A DNA stretch of 64,000 nt from Mizugakiibacter sediminis (GCF_000953855.2 NZ_DF970163.1:1-64000); one strand, 5' to 3'; positions 16,513-26,046 are shown, numbered from the stretch's first letter. Notes: generated by a model not told the origin, from the letters alone. Made by a program: numbers and translations.

Positions 16513-17799
16513 ATGGCCAGGATCGTCGTGCTCGGGGCAGGTTTGGGCGGGATGAGCGCCGCCTACGAGATCAAGGCGGCGCTGGGCGCCGCGCACACGG
16601 TGACCGTGGTCGGCGACGGCCCGCGTTTCTCCTTCACGCCGTCCAATCCCTGGGTGGCGGTCGGCTGGCGGCGGCCGGACGAGATGACGCTCGACGCCGG
16701 CACCCACTTGCGCAAGCGCGGCATCGAGTTCGTCGACGAAGCGGCCGCCGAGATCCGCGCCGCCGAGAACCGGCTGGTGACGGTGAGCGGACGCAGCGTG
16801 GCGTACGACTACCTGGTGATCACCACCGGCCCGCGCCTCGCCTTCGACGAGGTGCCGGGGCTGGGCCCGTCCGGCCACACGCAGTCGGTGTGCACCACGC
16901 CGCACGCGGAGCAGGCCTGGGCCGCCTACCAGGCGTTCCTGAAGCAGCCGGGGCCGATCGTGGTCGGCGCGGCGCAGGGCGCGAGCTGCTTCGGCCCGGC
17001 CTACGAGTTTGCCATGATCCTCGACGCCGACCTGCGCAAGCGCAAGCTGCGCGACCGCGTGCCGATGACCTTCGTCACCAGCGAGCCGTACGTCGGCCAC
17101 ATGGGGCTCGGCGGCGTCGGCGATTCCAAGGGGCTGATGGAATCGGAGCTGCGCAAGCGGCACATCCGCTGGATCACCAACGCGCGCATCAAGGAGGTGC
17201 GCCTCGCCGAGATGCGCGTGGAGGAGCTGGACGCGCAGGGCAAGGTGGCGCAGGAGCACGTGCTGCCGTTCGCCTATTCGATGGTGATCCCGGCATTCAC
17301 CGGCGTCGACGCGGTGCGCGGCGTGGAAGGCCTGGTCAATCCGCGCGGCTTCGTGCTGATCGACAGGCACCAGCGCAGCCCGAAGTTCCCCAACGTCTTC
17401 GCCGCCGGCGTGTGCGTGGCGATCCCGCCGGTGGAGCAGACGCCGGTGCCGACCGGCGCGCCGAAGACCGGCTTCATGATCGAGTCGATGGTGACGGCGA
17501 TCGCCGCCAACCTGCGCGACGAGCTGGCCGGCCGCCCGCCCGCGGCGGAGGCGACCTGGAACGCGGTGTGCCTGGCCGACATGGGCGACACCGGCGCGGC
17601 GTTCGTGGCGCTGCCGCAGATCCCGCCGCGCAACGTCACCTGGACGAAGATCGGCAAGTGGGTGCACGTCGCCAAGGTGGCGTTCGAGAAGTACTACCTC
17701 GCCAAGATGCGCTCGGGCAACACCGAGCCGATCTACGAGAAATACATCCTCAAGGCGCTCGGCATCGAGCGGCTGAAAGCCGCCGGCGGCGGGCGCTGA
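16513..17799 (+). CDS. sqr: sulfide:quinone oxidoreductase, type I
   Basis: Membrane-associated flavoprotein (428 aa) oxidising H2S and passing electrons to quinone. The N-terminal dinucleotide-binding motif GAGLGGMSAAYE is followed by the three redox cysteines C127 (CTTPHA), C159 (SCFGPA) and C353 (TWNAVC). Their spacing matches C128/C160/C356 of the Acidithiobacillus ferrooxidans enzyme. The quinone-site segment TPVPTGAPKTGFM and the C-terminal amphipathic VAFEKYYLAKM also match. The promoter and the BigR/SqrR-like repressor lie just upstream. DUF2892 and DUF302 genes follow at 35-bp and 34-bp gaps and may belong to the operon. Confidence 0.95.
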   Translation: MARIVVLGAGLGGMSAAYEIKAALGAAHTVTVVGDGPRFSFTPSNPWVAVGWRRPDEMTLDAGTHLRKRGIEFVDEAAAEIRAAENRLVTVSGRSVAYDYLVITTGPRLAFDEVPGLGPSGHTQSVCTTPHAEQAWAAYQAFLKQPGPIVVGAAQGASCFGPAYEFAMILDADLRKRKLRDRVPMTFVTSEPYVGHMGLGGVGDSKGLMESELRKRHIRWITNARIKEVRLAEMRVEELDAQGKVAQEHVLPFAYSMVIPAFTGVDAVRGVEGLVNPRGFVLIDRHQRSPKFPNVFAAGVCVAIPPVEQTPVPTGAPKTGFMIESMVTAIAANLRDELAGRPPAAEATWNAVCLADMGDTGAAFVALPQIPPRNVTWTKIGKWVHVAKVAFEKYYLAKMRSGNTEPIYEKYILKALGIERLKAAGGGR

Positions 17800-17834
17800 T
17801 CCGGATCCGACGCGAAAACTTCGGGAGTCCTCGC

Positions 17835-18041
17835 ATGAACATCGACCGCATGGTGATGCGCTTCGCCGGCAGCATGGTGATCCTGAGCCTGGCGCTGGCC
17901 CATTTCTTCTCGCCGTGGTGGCTGCTGCTGACGCTGTTCGTCGGCGCCAACCTGCTGCAGGCCTCGTTCACCGGCTTCTGCCCGCTGGCGCGCATCCTGC
18001 GCAGGCTCGGCATGAAGCCCGGCTGCGCCTTCCCTTCGTGA
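17835..18041 (+). CDS. DUF2892 small membrane protein
   Basis: Small protein (68 aa) with the DUF2892 pattern: an N-terminal NIDRMVMRFAGSMVI start, two membrane helices (about residues 9-25 and 28-47), and a FCPLARILRRLGM cysteine-proline motif after the second helix. Such domains occur alone or fused to rhodanese in sulfur-metabolism proteins such as YgaP, where they form a membrane anchor. Its position directly after sqr suggests sulfane-sulfur handling at the membrane. C-terminal cysteines are at about residues 49 and 63. The function is unproven. Confidence 0.8.
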   Translation: MNIDRMVMRFAGSMVILSLALAHFFSPWWLLLTLFVGANLLQASFTGFCPLARILRRLGMKPGCAFPS

Positions 18042-18075
18042 CGGACGCGCACGCACGGCGAACGGAGAGCGGGAC

Positions 18076-18459
18076 GTGTACTACATCGTGAAATCGGACA
18101 AGAGCTTCGCACAGGCGGTGGACGATCTCGACGCCGCCGTCCGGCGCCACCGGTTCGGCGTGCTGCACGTGCACGATCTCGGCGCCACGCTGCGCAACAA
18201 GGGCCAGGCGTTCGCCGGCGAGTGCAAGGTGTTCGAGGTGTGCAGCCCGCGCCATGCCGCCGGCGTGCTGGCTAGCGACCTGCGCCTGAACATGGCGCTG
18301 CCCTGCCGCATCTCGGTGTACACCGAGGGCGGCGAGACGCGCATCGGCATGATCGAGCCGCAGCGCATGCTGGCGATGCTGTCCGACGATCCCGCGCTGG
18401 CCGCGATCGCGCGCGAGGTCGAGGACGCGACCCGGCGCATGATCGACGAGGCCCGCTGA
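18076..18459 (+). CDS. DUF302 domain protein
   Basis: Soluble protein (127 aa, GTG start with GAGAGCGGGA upstream). The sequence shows the DUF302 pattern: KSFAQAVDDL near the start, GFGVLHVHDLG-like strand, a K-x-FEVCSP segment containing a single conserved cysteine, and LPCRISVYTEGG. Its stop overlaps the ATG of the RND adaptor by one base, so it is co-translated with the pump genes. DUF302 proteins are frequent in sulfide and sulfur-oxidation loci, but no activity is established. A role in binding or sensing a small sulfur species is inference. Confidence 0.82.
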   Translation: MYYIVKSDKSFAQAVDDLDAAVRRHRFGVLHVHDLGATLRNKGQAFAGECKVFEVCSPRHAAGVLASDLRLNMALPCRISVYTEGGETRIGMIEPQRMLAMLSDDPALAAIAREVEDATRRMIDEAR

Positions 18460-19553
18460 TGCGCACTATCGGTGTCTTCCAGGCATCGCGCTGGCTGCTG
18501 CCGCTGGCCGCAGTCGCGCTGCTCGCCGCCTGCGGCGGCGCCAAGCAGGCGGCAGCGCCGCTGCCGCCGCCGCCGCTGGCCACGCTGACCGTGCAGCCGC
18601 AGCAGGCGCGCCGCGAGCAGTCCTGGGACGGCGTGGTCGAGGCGGTGCACCAGGCGACCATGTCGGCGCAGACCAGCGGCCGCGTGGTCGAGCTGCCGTT
18701 CGACGTCAACGACTACGTGCCGGCCGGCGCGGTGATCGTGCGCTTCACCGACGTCGAGCAGCAGTCGGCGCAGCGGCGCGCGCAGGCGGCGCTGGCGGCG
18801 GCGCAGGCCACCTACGACGAAGCGCAGGCGTCCTACCAGCGCACCGCCGAGATCTACGCGCGCAAGCTGATCGCCAAGGCCCAGCTCGACCAGGCGCTGG
18901 CGCGGCGCGACGCCGCGCGCGCGGCGCTGCAGTCCGCGCAGGCGGCGTTGCGCGAGAGCGGCCAGCAGCTCGACTACACCGTGGTGCGCGCGCCGTACTC
19001 CGGCATCGTCACCAAGCGCTACGTGCAGGTCGGCGAGGCGGTGCAGCCCGGCCAGCCGCTGATCGCCGGCGTGTCGCTGGAGGAACTGCGCGTCAACGTG
19101 CAGGTGCCGCAGAGCGCGGTCGACGCCATCCGTCGCTTCCACGCCGCCGACGTGCTGCTCGACGCCAGCGGCGCGCGCCGCGTGCCTGCCGCCAAGGTGA
19201 CGGTGTTCCCCTACGCCGACCCCGACACGCACACCTTCAGCGTGCGCCTTGACCTGCCGCAGCAGGAGACCGGGCTGTATCCCGGCATGACCGTCAAGAC
19301 GGCGTTCGCGGTCGGCGAGGCCAGGCGCCTGCTGCTGCCGGCCAGCGCGCTGGTGCAGCGCAGCGAGGTCAGCGGCGTGTACGTGATCGGCGCCGACAAC
19401 GGCGTCAGTCTGCGCCAGGTGCGCCTCGGCCATCGTTTCGGCGAGCAGGTGGAGATCCTCGCCGGGCTCGCCGCCGGCGAGAAGGTCGCCGCCGACCCGG
19501 ACGCCGCCGCCCTGTATCTCGCCAAGCTTCACGCCGCGGAGGCGGGGCGATGA
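18459..19553 (+). CDS. RND efflux periplasmic adaptor (membrane fusion) lipoprotein
   Basis: Adaptor (364 aa) of an RND tripartite pump. A signal sequence ends in the lipobox LLAAC (C25). The order is a barrel-sandwich half (QTSGRVVELPFDVND), a coiled-coil hairpin rich in Gln and Ala (residues ~100-165), the second lipoyl half (YTVVRAPYSGIV), a beta-barrel and a membrane-proximal domain. It overlaps the DUF302 stop and the permease start (ATGA), so the three are translationally coupled. No TolC-like outer-membrane gene follows, so a channel from elsewhere must be used. The substrate is unknown; genomic linkage to sulfide oxidation is notable. Confidence 0.92.
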   Translation: MRTIGVFQASRWLLPLAAVALLAACGGAKQAAAPLPPPPLATLTVQPQQARREQSWDGVVEAVHQATMSAQTSGRVVELPFDVNDYVPAGAVIVRFTDVEQQSAQRRAQAALAAAQATYDEAQASYQRTAEIYARKLIAKAQLDQALARRDAARAALQSAQAALRESGQQLDYTVVRAPYSGIVTKRYVQVGEAVQPGQPLIAGVSLEELRVNVQVPQSAVDAIRRFHAADVLLDASGARRVPAAKVTVFPYADPDTHTFSVRLDLPQQETGLYPGMTVKTAFAVGEARRLLLPASALVQRSEVSGVYVIGADNGVSLRQVRLGHRFGEQVEILAGLAAGEKVAADPDAAALYLAKLHAAEAGR

Positions 19554-22500
19554 GCGAGCCGCGGCTCGGTTTCTCCGGGCGCATCGCCCGCGCCTTCCAG
19601 GACAACCCGCTGACGCCGATCCTGGCGCTGGCGGCGCTGCTGCTCGGCTTCGCGGCGATGCTGATCACGCCGCGCGAGGAAGAGCCGCAGATCGACGTGA
19701 CCATGGCCAACGTGTTCGTGCCGTTCCCCGGCGCGGACGTGCACGACGTCGAGAACCTGGTCGCGTTCCCGCTCGAGCAGAAGCTCGCCGAGATCCAGGG
19801 CGTCAAGCACGTCTACTCGGTCAGCCGGCCGGGGCTGGCGGTGATCACCGTCGAGTTCCAGGTCGGCGTGCCGCGGCAGACGGCGATCGTGCGCCTGTAC
19901 AACCAGGTGTTCCAGAACCAGGACTTCGTGCCGCCGAACCTCGGCGTCGGTCCGCCGCTGATCCGGCCGATGGGCATCGACGACGTGCCGGTGATGGCGC
20001 TGACGCTGTGGACAGACGACGCGCAGCGCGGCGCCACCGAGCTGGCCGAGGTGGCGCACACGCTGGAAACCGAACTGAAGCGCATCCCCGGCACGCGCGA
20101 CGTCTACACGATCGGCGCGCCGGACCGCGCCGTGGTGGTGCAGCTCGACGCGGCGAAGATGGCCGCCTACGGCCTCGCCATCGACGACCTCGCCGGCGCG
20201 CTCAAGGCCGCCAACGTGGTCGGCCAGGCCGGCGAGCGCGTCGCCGGCGATCGCGACGTGCCGGTCACCGCCGGCACCTTCCTCGCCGACGCCGACGACG
20301 TCGCCCACCTGGTGATCGGCCTGAAGCACGGCCAGCCGGTGTTCCTCTCCGACGTGGCGACCATCCGCAAGGGCGCCGATCTGCCCAGCCGCTACGTCTG
20401 GTTCGGCACGCCGCCGGGGAAGGGCGGGCCGGCCACCGGCACCGCGCCGGCGGTGACGATCGCCATCGCCAAGAAGTCCGGCACCAACGCCGCCGATATC
20501 ACCACCGCGATCGCGCGCCGCGTCGAGGCGCTGAAGGGCGTGTCGATCCCGGCCGGCGTGCACGTGGTGGTCACCCGCGACTACGGCCAGACCGCCACCG
20601 ACAAGGCCGACAAGCTGATCCACAAGCTGATCTTCGCCACCTTCTCGGTGGTGCTGCTGGTGCTGGCGACGCTGGGCTGGCGCGAGGCGATCGTGGTCGG
20701 CGCGGCGGTGATCATCACCCTGATGCTGACCCTGTTCGCCTCCTGGGCGATGGGCTTCACCATCAACCGCGTGTCGCTGTTCGCGCTGATCTTCTCGATC
20801 GGCATCCTGGTCGACGACGCCATCGTGGTGGTGGAGAACATCCACCGCCACATGGCGCTCGGCGGGCGCAGCCTGCGCGAGGCGATTCCCGCGGCGGTCA
20901 GCGAGGTCGGCGGCCCGACCATCCTCGCCACCTTCACCGTGATCGCCGCGCTGCTGCCGATGGCGTTCGTCTCCGGCCTGATGGGGCCGTACATGCGGCC
21001 GATCCCGATCAACGCCTCCGCCGGCATGCTGCTGTCGCTGGCGGTGGCGCTGGTGGTGACGCCGTGGCTGGCGCTGAAGCTGCTCGGCCGCCACCACGCG
21101 CCGCCGGCCGAGGAAGCGCGCGAAGCGGCGCGCGGCAGCCGCCTGCTGCGGCTGTTCCGGCGCCTGATGCTGCCGTTCCTCGAAGGCGAGCGCGCGCCGC
21201 GCCGGCGCCGGCGGCTGTTCCTCGCGATGGGCGTGCTGGTGCTGGCCGCGGCCGGGCTGGTGGTGGTGAAGGCGGTGATCCTGAAGATGCTGCCGTTCGA
21301 CAACAAGTCGGAGTTCCAGGTCGTCGTCGACATGCCCGAGGGCAGCACGCTGGAGACCACCGACCGCCTGCTGACCGAGCTGGCGCGCGCGCTCGACCGC
21401 GTGCCCGAGGTGGAGAACTACCAAGGCTACGCCGGCACCGCCTCGCCGATGACCTTCAACGGCCTGGTGCGCCAGTACTACCTGCGCAGCGGGCCGATCG
21501 TCGGCGACCTGCAGGTGACGCTGGTCGACAAGACCAAGCGCAAGCGCCAGAGCCACGCCATCGCGCTGGCCGTGCGGCCGATGCTCGCCGAGATCGGCGC
21601 GCGCTACGGTGCCTCGGTCAAGGTGGTGGAAGTGCCGCCCGGTCCGCCGGTGCTGGCGCCGATCGTCGCCGAGGTCTACGGCCCCGACTACGCCAAGGTG
21701 CGCGAAGTGGCGCTGGGCCTCGCCAGGGATTTCCACGCCAATCCGGATCTCGTCGACATCGACACCAGCGTCGAAGCGGACGCGCCGCGCGAGGTGATGG
21801 TGGTCGACCGCGAGCGCGCCGCGCGGCTCGGCCTCGATCAGGCGCGCATCGCGCGCGCGCTGCGCGCGGCGCTGTCCGGCGACGATGCGTCCTACCTGAT
21901 GGACGGCCGCTCCAAGTACGCCGTGCCTATCCGCCTGCGCCTGCCCGCCGGCGACCAGGCCGCGCTGGCGCAGTTGCTCGCCCTGCGCGTGCGCGCGCAG
22001 GGCGGCGCGCTGGTGCCGCTGTCGGAGGTGGTCGACGTGCGCCCGGCGAACTGGGAGAAGGCGATCTACCACAAGGACCTGCTGCCTTACGCCTACGTCA
22101 CCGGCGACGACGCCGGCCATACCGACAGCCCGCTGTACGGCATGTTCGCGATGGTGGGCAAGCTGCGCCGCGAGGCGGTGGCCGGGCAGCCGCTGCAGCA
22201 GCGCTTCATCGCCCAGCCGGACGACACCACGCGCTACGCGGTGAAGTGGGACGGCGAGTGGCAGATCACCTACGAGACGTTCCGCGACATGGGCCTCGCC
22301 TATTCGGTGGGCCTGGTGCTGATCTACCTGCTGGTGGTCGGCCAGTTCCGCAGCTATCTGGTGCCGCTGATCATCATGGCGCCGATCCCGCTGACGGTGA
22401 TCGGCGTGATGCCGGGACACGCGCTGTTCGGCGCGCAGTTCACCGCCACCTCGATGATCGGCATGATCGCCCTGGCCGGCATCATCGTGCGCAACTCGAT

Positions 22501-22771
22501 CCTGCTGATCGACTTCATCAACCACGCGCATGCCGCCGGCCGGCCGTTGCGCGAAGCGGTGATCGAGGCGGCGGCGGTGCGCGCCAAGCCGATCGCGCTG
22601 ACCGCGCTGGCGGCGATGATCGGCGGCTTCTTCATCATCGACGACCCGATCTTCCAGGGCCTGGCGGTATCGCTGATCTTCGGCATCCTGGTCTCGACCC
22701 TGCTGACCCTGCTGGTGATCCCGCTGCTGTACTACGCCTGGCTGGCGCATCGCGAGGCGGCGGGGCGCTGA
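19550..22771 (+). CDS. RND efflux transporter permease
   Basis: Inner-membrane proton-driven pump (1073 aa, usual RND length) with two homologous halves, each one membrane helix, a large periplasmic loop and five further helices. The TM4 proton-relay pair is visible in GILVDDAIVVVENIHRHM, and the second-half counterpart GIIVRNSILLIDFI lacks acids, as usual. It resembles the hydrophobe/amphiphile-type permeases with short adaptors rather than the CusA metal type, since no Met-rich site was seen. It overlaps its adaptor by 4 bp and ends the operon that starts at sqr or at DUF302. The transported compound cannot be read from sequence. Confidence 0.94.
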   Translation: MSEPRLGFSGRIARAFQDNPLTPILALAALLLGFAAMLITPREEEPQIDVTMANVFVPFPGADVHDVENLVAFPLEQKLAEIQGVKHVYSVSRPGLAVITVEFQVGVPRQTAIVRLYNQVFQNQDFVPPNLGVGPPLIRPMGIDDVPVMALTLWTDDAQRGATELAEVAHTLETELKRIPGTRDVYTIGAPDRAVVVQLDAAKMAAYGLAIDDLAGALKAANVVGQAGERVAGDRDVPVTAGTFLADADDVAHLVIGLKHGQPVFLSDVATIRKGADLPSRYVWFGTPPGKGGPATGTAPAVTIAIAKKSGTNAADITTAIARRVEALKGVSIPAGVHVVVTRDYGQTATDKADKLIHKLIFATFSVVLLVLATLGWREAIVVGAAVIITLMLTLFASWAMGFTINRVSLFALIFSIGILVDDAIVVVENIHRHMALGGRSLREAIPAAVSEVGGPTILATFTVIAALLPMAFVSGLMGPYMRPIPINASAGMLLSLAVALVVTPWLALKLLGRHHAPPAEEAREAARGSRLLRLFRRLMLPFLEGERAPRRRRRLFLAMGVLVLAAAGLVVVKAVILKMLPFDNKSEFQVVVDMPEGSTLETTDRLLTELARALDRVPEVENYQGYAGTASPMTFNGLVRQYYLRSGPIVGDLQVTLVDKTKRKRQSHAIALAVRPMLAEIGARYGASVKVVEVPPGPPVLAPIVAEVYGPDYAKVREVALGLARDFHANPDLVDIDTSVEADAPREVMVVDRERAARLGLDQARIARALRAALSGDDASYLMDGRSKYAVPIRLRLPAGDQAALAQLLALRVRAQGGALVPLSEVVDVRPANWEKAIYHKDLLPYAYVTGDDAGHTDSPLYGMFAMVGKLRREAVAGQPLQQRFIAQPDDTTRYAVKWDGEWQITYETFRDMGLAYSVGLVLIYLLVVGQFRSYLVPLIIMAPIPLTVIGVMPGHALFGAQFTATSMIGMIALAGIIVRNSILLIDFINHAHAAGRPLREAVIEAAAVRAKPIALTALAAMIGGFFIIDDPIFQGLAVSLIFGILVSTLLTLLVIPLLYYAWLAHREAAGR

Positions 22772-22855
22772 GCGCCGCCGCCTCCGCGCGACGTCCTCGC
22801 CCGACGCGCGCTGTGGCACACTCGCGAGCCTTCCTCCCCGACCTCGTTCTTTCCC

Positions 22856-23665
22856 ATGTCCCGATTGCGCTGGATCGCCTGCCTGCTGGCCGCCGCCGTC
22901 GCCGCGCCCGCCGCGGCTTGGGGCCCGCTGGGCCACCGTGTCGTCGCCGAACTGGCGCAGCGACGGCTGACGCCCGCCGCGCGCGCCGAAGCGGAGCGCC
23001 TGCTGGCGCCCGAGCATGGGCGCACCCTGGCCGACGTCGCCACCTGGGCCGACGACATTCGCGACGACCCGGCGCAGGCCGAGCTGGCGGAGCGCACGCG
23101 CAAGCTGCACTACGTCAACTTCCGCAGCGCCGACTGCGACTACGTGCCGCCGCGCGACTGCCGCGACGGCCAGTGCGTGGTCGCCGCCATCGACCGCTAC
23201 GCGGCGATCCTCGCCGACCGCCGCCGCCCCGACGCCGAGCGCCGCGAGGCGCTGAAGTTCGTCGTGCACTTCGTCGCCGACGTGCACCAGCCGCTGCACG
23301 CCGGCTACCGCGACGACAAGGGCGGCAACGACTACCAGGTGCGCTATCGCGGCGAAGGCACCAACCTGCACGCGGTGTGGGACTCGCTGTTGCTGGATGC
23401 GCGCGGGTTGCGCTGGCGGGCCTACGCCGACGCCCTCGACGACGACGGTCCGGTGTCGCTGCCGCCGCCGACGCCGCCGCTGGACGACCCGCCGGCGCAG
23501 TGGGCGCAGGAGTCCTGCCGCATCGTGCGCGACGACGGCGTGTATCCGCGCGGCCGCGTCATCGACGACGCCTACCTCGCCTCGCGCCGGCCGCTGGCCG
23601 AACGCCGCCTGCGCGAAGCCGGCGCGCGCCTCGCCGCGCTGCTGAACCGCGCGCTGGCGCGCTGA
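22856..23665 (+). CDS. S1/P1-family zinc nuclease
   Basis: Secreted nuclease (269 aa). The signal peptide ends at AAA, so the mature protein starts with W22. In S1/P1 and phospholipase C folds this N-terminal tryptophan ligates zinc with its amino group. Further ligands fit the trinuclear zinc site: H27 in GPLGHR, D in TWADDIR, the H-x3-D of VVHFVADVHQPLH, and the H-x3-D of NLHAVWDSLL. Such enzymes cleave single-stranded DNA and RNA extracellularly or periplasmically, probably for nutrient recovery. It has 84 bp upstream and 53 bp downstream without coding and looks monocistronic. Confidence 0.92.
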   Translation: MSRLRWIACLLAAAVAAPAAAWGPLGHRVVAELAQRRLTPAARAEAERLLAPEHGRTLADVATWADDIRDDPAQAELAERTRKLHYVNFRSADCDYVPPRDCRDGQCVVAAIDRYAAILADRRRPDAERREALKFVVHFVADVHQPLHAGYRDDKGGNDYQVRYRGEGTNLHAVWDSLLLDARGLRWRAYADALDDDGPVSLPPPTPPLDDPPAQWAQESCRIVRDDGVYPRGRVIDDAYLASRRPLAERRLREAGARLAALLNRALAR

Positions 23666-23718
23666 AAACGTATGCGGCGGTCGCGGCATGGCCGCCGGCC
23701 TGTGCTAGCTTGGCGCGC

Positions 23719-25182
23719 ATGAGCACGATCCGCCGCACCAAGATCCTAGCCACCCTCGGCCCCGCCACCGACGCGCCCGGCATGCTGACCCGGCTGCTGG
23801 AGGAGGGCGTCGACGTGGTCCGCCTGAACCTCTCGCACGGCACCGCCGACGACCACCGGCGCCGCGCCGCCGCGCTGCGCGAAGCCGCCGCCGCGATCGG
23901 CCGCGAGGTCGGCGTGCTGGCCGACCTGCAGGGACCGAAGATCCGCATCGAGCGCTTCGCCGCCGGCGCCGCCGAGCTGGCCGTCGGCCAGCCGTTCACG
24001 CTGGACTGCCGCGCCGACGCGCCGCCCGGCGACGCCAGTCGCGTCGGCGTCAGCTACCTCGGCCTGCCCGGCGACGTGCACGCCGGCGACGTGCTGCTGC
24101 TGGACGACGGCCTGATCGCGCTGGACGTGGTCGAGGTGGCGCCGCCGGAGGTGCGCTGCCGCGTGCGCTTCGGCGGCCGCCTGTCCGACCGCAAGGGCCT
24201 GAACCGCCAGGGCGGAGGCTTGAGCGTCGCCGCGCTGTCCGACAAGGACCGCGCCGACATCCGCCTGGCCGCGCAGCTGGACGCCGATTTCCTCGCCGTC
24301 TCCTTCGTGCGCAGCGCCGCCGACCTCGAGGAGGCGCGCGCGCTGCTGCGCGCCGCCGGCGGCCACGCCGCGCTGGTCGCCAAGATCGAGCGCGCCGAGG
24401 CGATCGACGCGCTCGGCGAGATCATCGACGCCGCCGACGCGGTGATGGTGGCGCGCGGCGACCTCGGCGTGGAGATCGGCGACGCCGAGCTGCCCGGCCT
24501 GCAGAAGAAGATCATCCGCGAGTCGCTGGCGCGCAACCGCGCGGTGATCACCGCCACGCAGATGCTGCAGTCGATGGTGGAGGCGCCGATCCCGACCCGT
24601 GCCGAGGTGCTGGACGTCGCCAACGCGGTGATCGACGGCACCGACGCGGTGATGCTGTCGCAGGAATCCGCCTCCGGCCGCCACCCCGACAAGGCGGTGG
24701 CGGCGATGCGCCGCATCTGCCTCGGCGCCGAGCGGCAGTTCGAGCCCACCGAGGATCTGTCGCAGGTCGCCGCCCAGCTCGACCGCACCGACCAGGCGAT
24801 CGCCATGGCGGCGATGTTCCTCGCCGGCCGCGTCGGCGCGCGCGCGATCGTCGCGCTGACCGAATCCGGCGCCACCGCGCAGTGGCTGTCGCGCTACCGC
24901 TCGGCGGTGCCGATCTACGCGCTGTCGCGCAGCGACCCCGCGCGCCGGCGCATGCTGCTGCTGCGCGACGTCGTGCCGGTGCGCTTCGATCCGGGCGAGG
25001 TCGATCCCGCGCACGTCGCCCGCAGCGCGGTGCAGCACCTGTTCGCGCTGGGCGCGCTCGGCGAAGGCGACCGCGTGATCCTCACCCACGGCGACCACAC
25101 CGGCCGCCTCGGCGGCACCAACACGCTGAAGCTGCTGCGCGTGGGGCCGGACGGCATCGCCGAGAGCCTGCGCGATCTGTGA
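23719..25182 (+). CDS. pyk: pyruvate kinase
   Basis: Final enzyme of glycolysis (487 aa), transferring phosphate from phosphoenolpyruvate to ADP. Seen are the N-terminal RRTKILATLGPATD, the DLQGPKIRIERF strand, the active-site helix region VAKIERAEAIDALGEII, MVARGDLGVEIG (metal and PEP site), and ITATQMLQSM. A ~130-residue C-terminal regulatory domain follows. The length fits bacterial type II enzymes. The start at 23719 (MSTIRRTK) has only a weak ribosome binding site. The long same-frame extension upstream is antisense-like GC artefact over the nuclease and RND genes. Confidence 0.96.
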   Translation: MSTIRRTKILATLGPATDAPGMLTRLLEEGVDVVRLNLSHGTADDHRRRAAALREAAAAIGREVGVLADLQGPKIRIERFAAGAAELAVGQPFTLDCRADAPPGDASRVGVSYLGLPGDVHAGDVLLLDDGLIALDVVEVAPPEVRCRVRFGGRLSDRKGLNRQGGGLSVAALSDKDRADIRLAAQLDADFLAVSFVRSAADLEEARALLRAAGGHAALVAKIERAEAIDALGEIIDAADAVMVARGDLGVEIGDAELPGLQKKIIRESLARNRAVITATQMLQSMVEAPIPTRAEVLDVANAVIDGTDAVMLSQESASGRHPDKAVAAMRRICLGAERQFEPTEDLSQVAAQLDRTDQAIAMAAMFLAGRVGARAIVALTESGATAQWLSRYRSAVPIYALSRSDPARRRMLLLRDVVPVRFDPGEVDPAHVARSAVQHLFALGALGEGDRVILTHGDHTGRLGGTNTLKLLRVGPDGIAESLRDL

Positions 25183-25423
25183 GCCGCGCCCGGCGCCGCC
25201 TGGACATGTCGCCGGGAAACCCCGAATCAGCCGTCGTGCCCGCGAAAGCGGGCTTGACGTCGGCCGATGTGTGCGGACCCTCCCGGAAAGCCGCGTTGCC
25301 GGCTTGATCTGACGCAGATCGCGCGCCGCCGGCCTTGCGCAAGCTTTGGGCGAAACGGCGCCGGATCGTCAAGCGGGCGTCGCGCTGGTAGATTGCTCAT
25401 CCGGCCACGTGGCGGAGACGGAC

Positions 25424-25918
25424 ATGAAAGCTCGCGAACGTTGCTTGCGCATCGGGCATATGCTGGCTTGTGCCGCGCTACTCGCCACGGCCGCGACGGC
25501 CGAAGCCGCCACCCGCCGCGTCGCGCCGGAGCGGCTGGAGCATTACTGGATCCTGTCCAACCGCGCCGACCTCACCGCCGACGCGCCGATCTCGGGCCGG
25601 AACCTCGACAAGCCGAGCTGCGCCGCGGTCAGCTACACCATCGGCTCCGACGGCGCCACCTACGATCTCAAGCTGGAGCGCGTGGTGCCGCCGGGCGATC
25701 TCGGCAAGGTCGCGATGAGCCTGGTGGCGAACATGCGCTATGCGTTCGCGCCGGGGAATCTGGCCCGCGAGCCGGTGCGCACCTACCTGATCGTGCCGTT
25801 CAACCTGCCGCGGCCGCCGGCCGACGCCTCCTCGGCGGCGCAGGCTGAGGTGCAGGCCGAGCGCGACCGCATCGGCGCGGCCTGCCGGCTGCCCGGCTAC
25901 GGCGGGCCGGCCGGCTGA
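25424..25918 (+). CDS. exported protein with TonB-C-like domain
   Basis: Small exported protein (164 aa). A signal peptide of about 29 residues (ends near AEAA) is followed by one compact domain: CAAVSYTIGSDGATYDLKLERVVP and then MSLVANMRYAFAPGN. This resembles the C-terminal TonB fold (energy-transducer TonB type), where a conserved 'V.Y.I..DG.. .D..V' strand pattern occurs. No membrane anchor or proline-rich spacer is present, so it cannot act as a complete TonB. The start at 25424 has GGAGACG upstream. Its neighbours, pyruvate kinase and aldolase, do not suggest a role. Confidence 0.65.
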   Translation: MKARERCLRIGHMLACAALLATAATAEAATRRVAPERLEHYWILSNRADLTADAPISGRNLDKPSCAAVSYTIGSDGATYDLKLERVVPPGDLGKVAMSLVANMRYAFAPGNLAREPVRTYLIVPFNLPRPPADASSAAQAEVQAERDRIGAACRLPGYGGPAG

Positions 25919-25955
25919 ACCCGGCCAGCTCCGGGCAGCGGAGCGGCGGCTGGCC

Positions 25956-25961
25956 TATAAT
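25956..25961 (+). promoter_or_regulatory. -10 element of the aldolase gene
   Basis: A consensus TATAAT lies 85 bp before the aldolase ATG in a GC-rich intergenic stretch. No convincing -35 hexamer was found 16-18 bp upstream. Confidence 0.5.
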
Positions 25962-26046
25962 GCGCATTCCCCTCGGGAGGGAGCCGCGCTCCGGCGGAGG
26001 CGGCGCATCGGCCGGGCACGTCCCGCATCGTTTTTTCGGAGTGGTC

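Noticed and set aside
19529-23689. Minus-strand open frame of over 1300 codons opposite the RND permease
   Set aside because: Its translation is low-complexity His/Arg/Gln-rich and the plus strand encodes a complete, motif-bearing permease and nuclease.
25200-25420. Possible promoter or Fnr half site (CTGACGCAGATCG) before the TonB-C-like gene
   Set aside because: Only one half matches YTGAY; the other arm (ATCGC) is poor and the gene is not obviously anaerobic.
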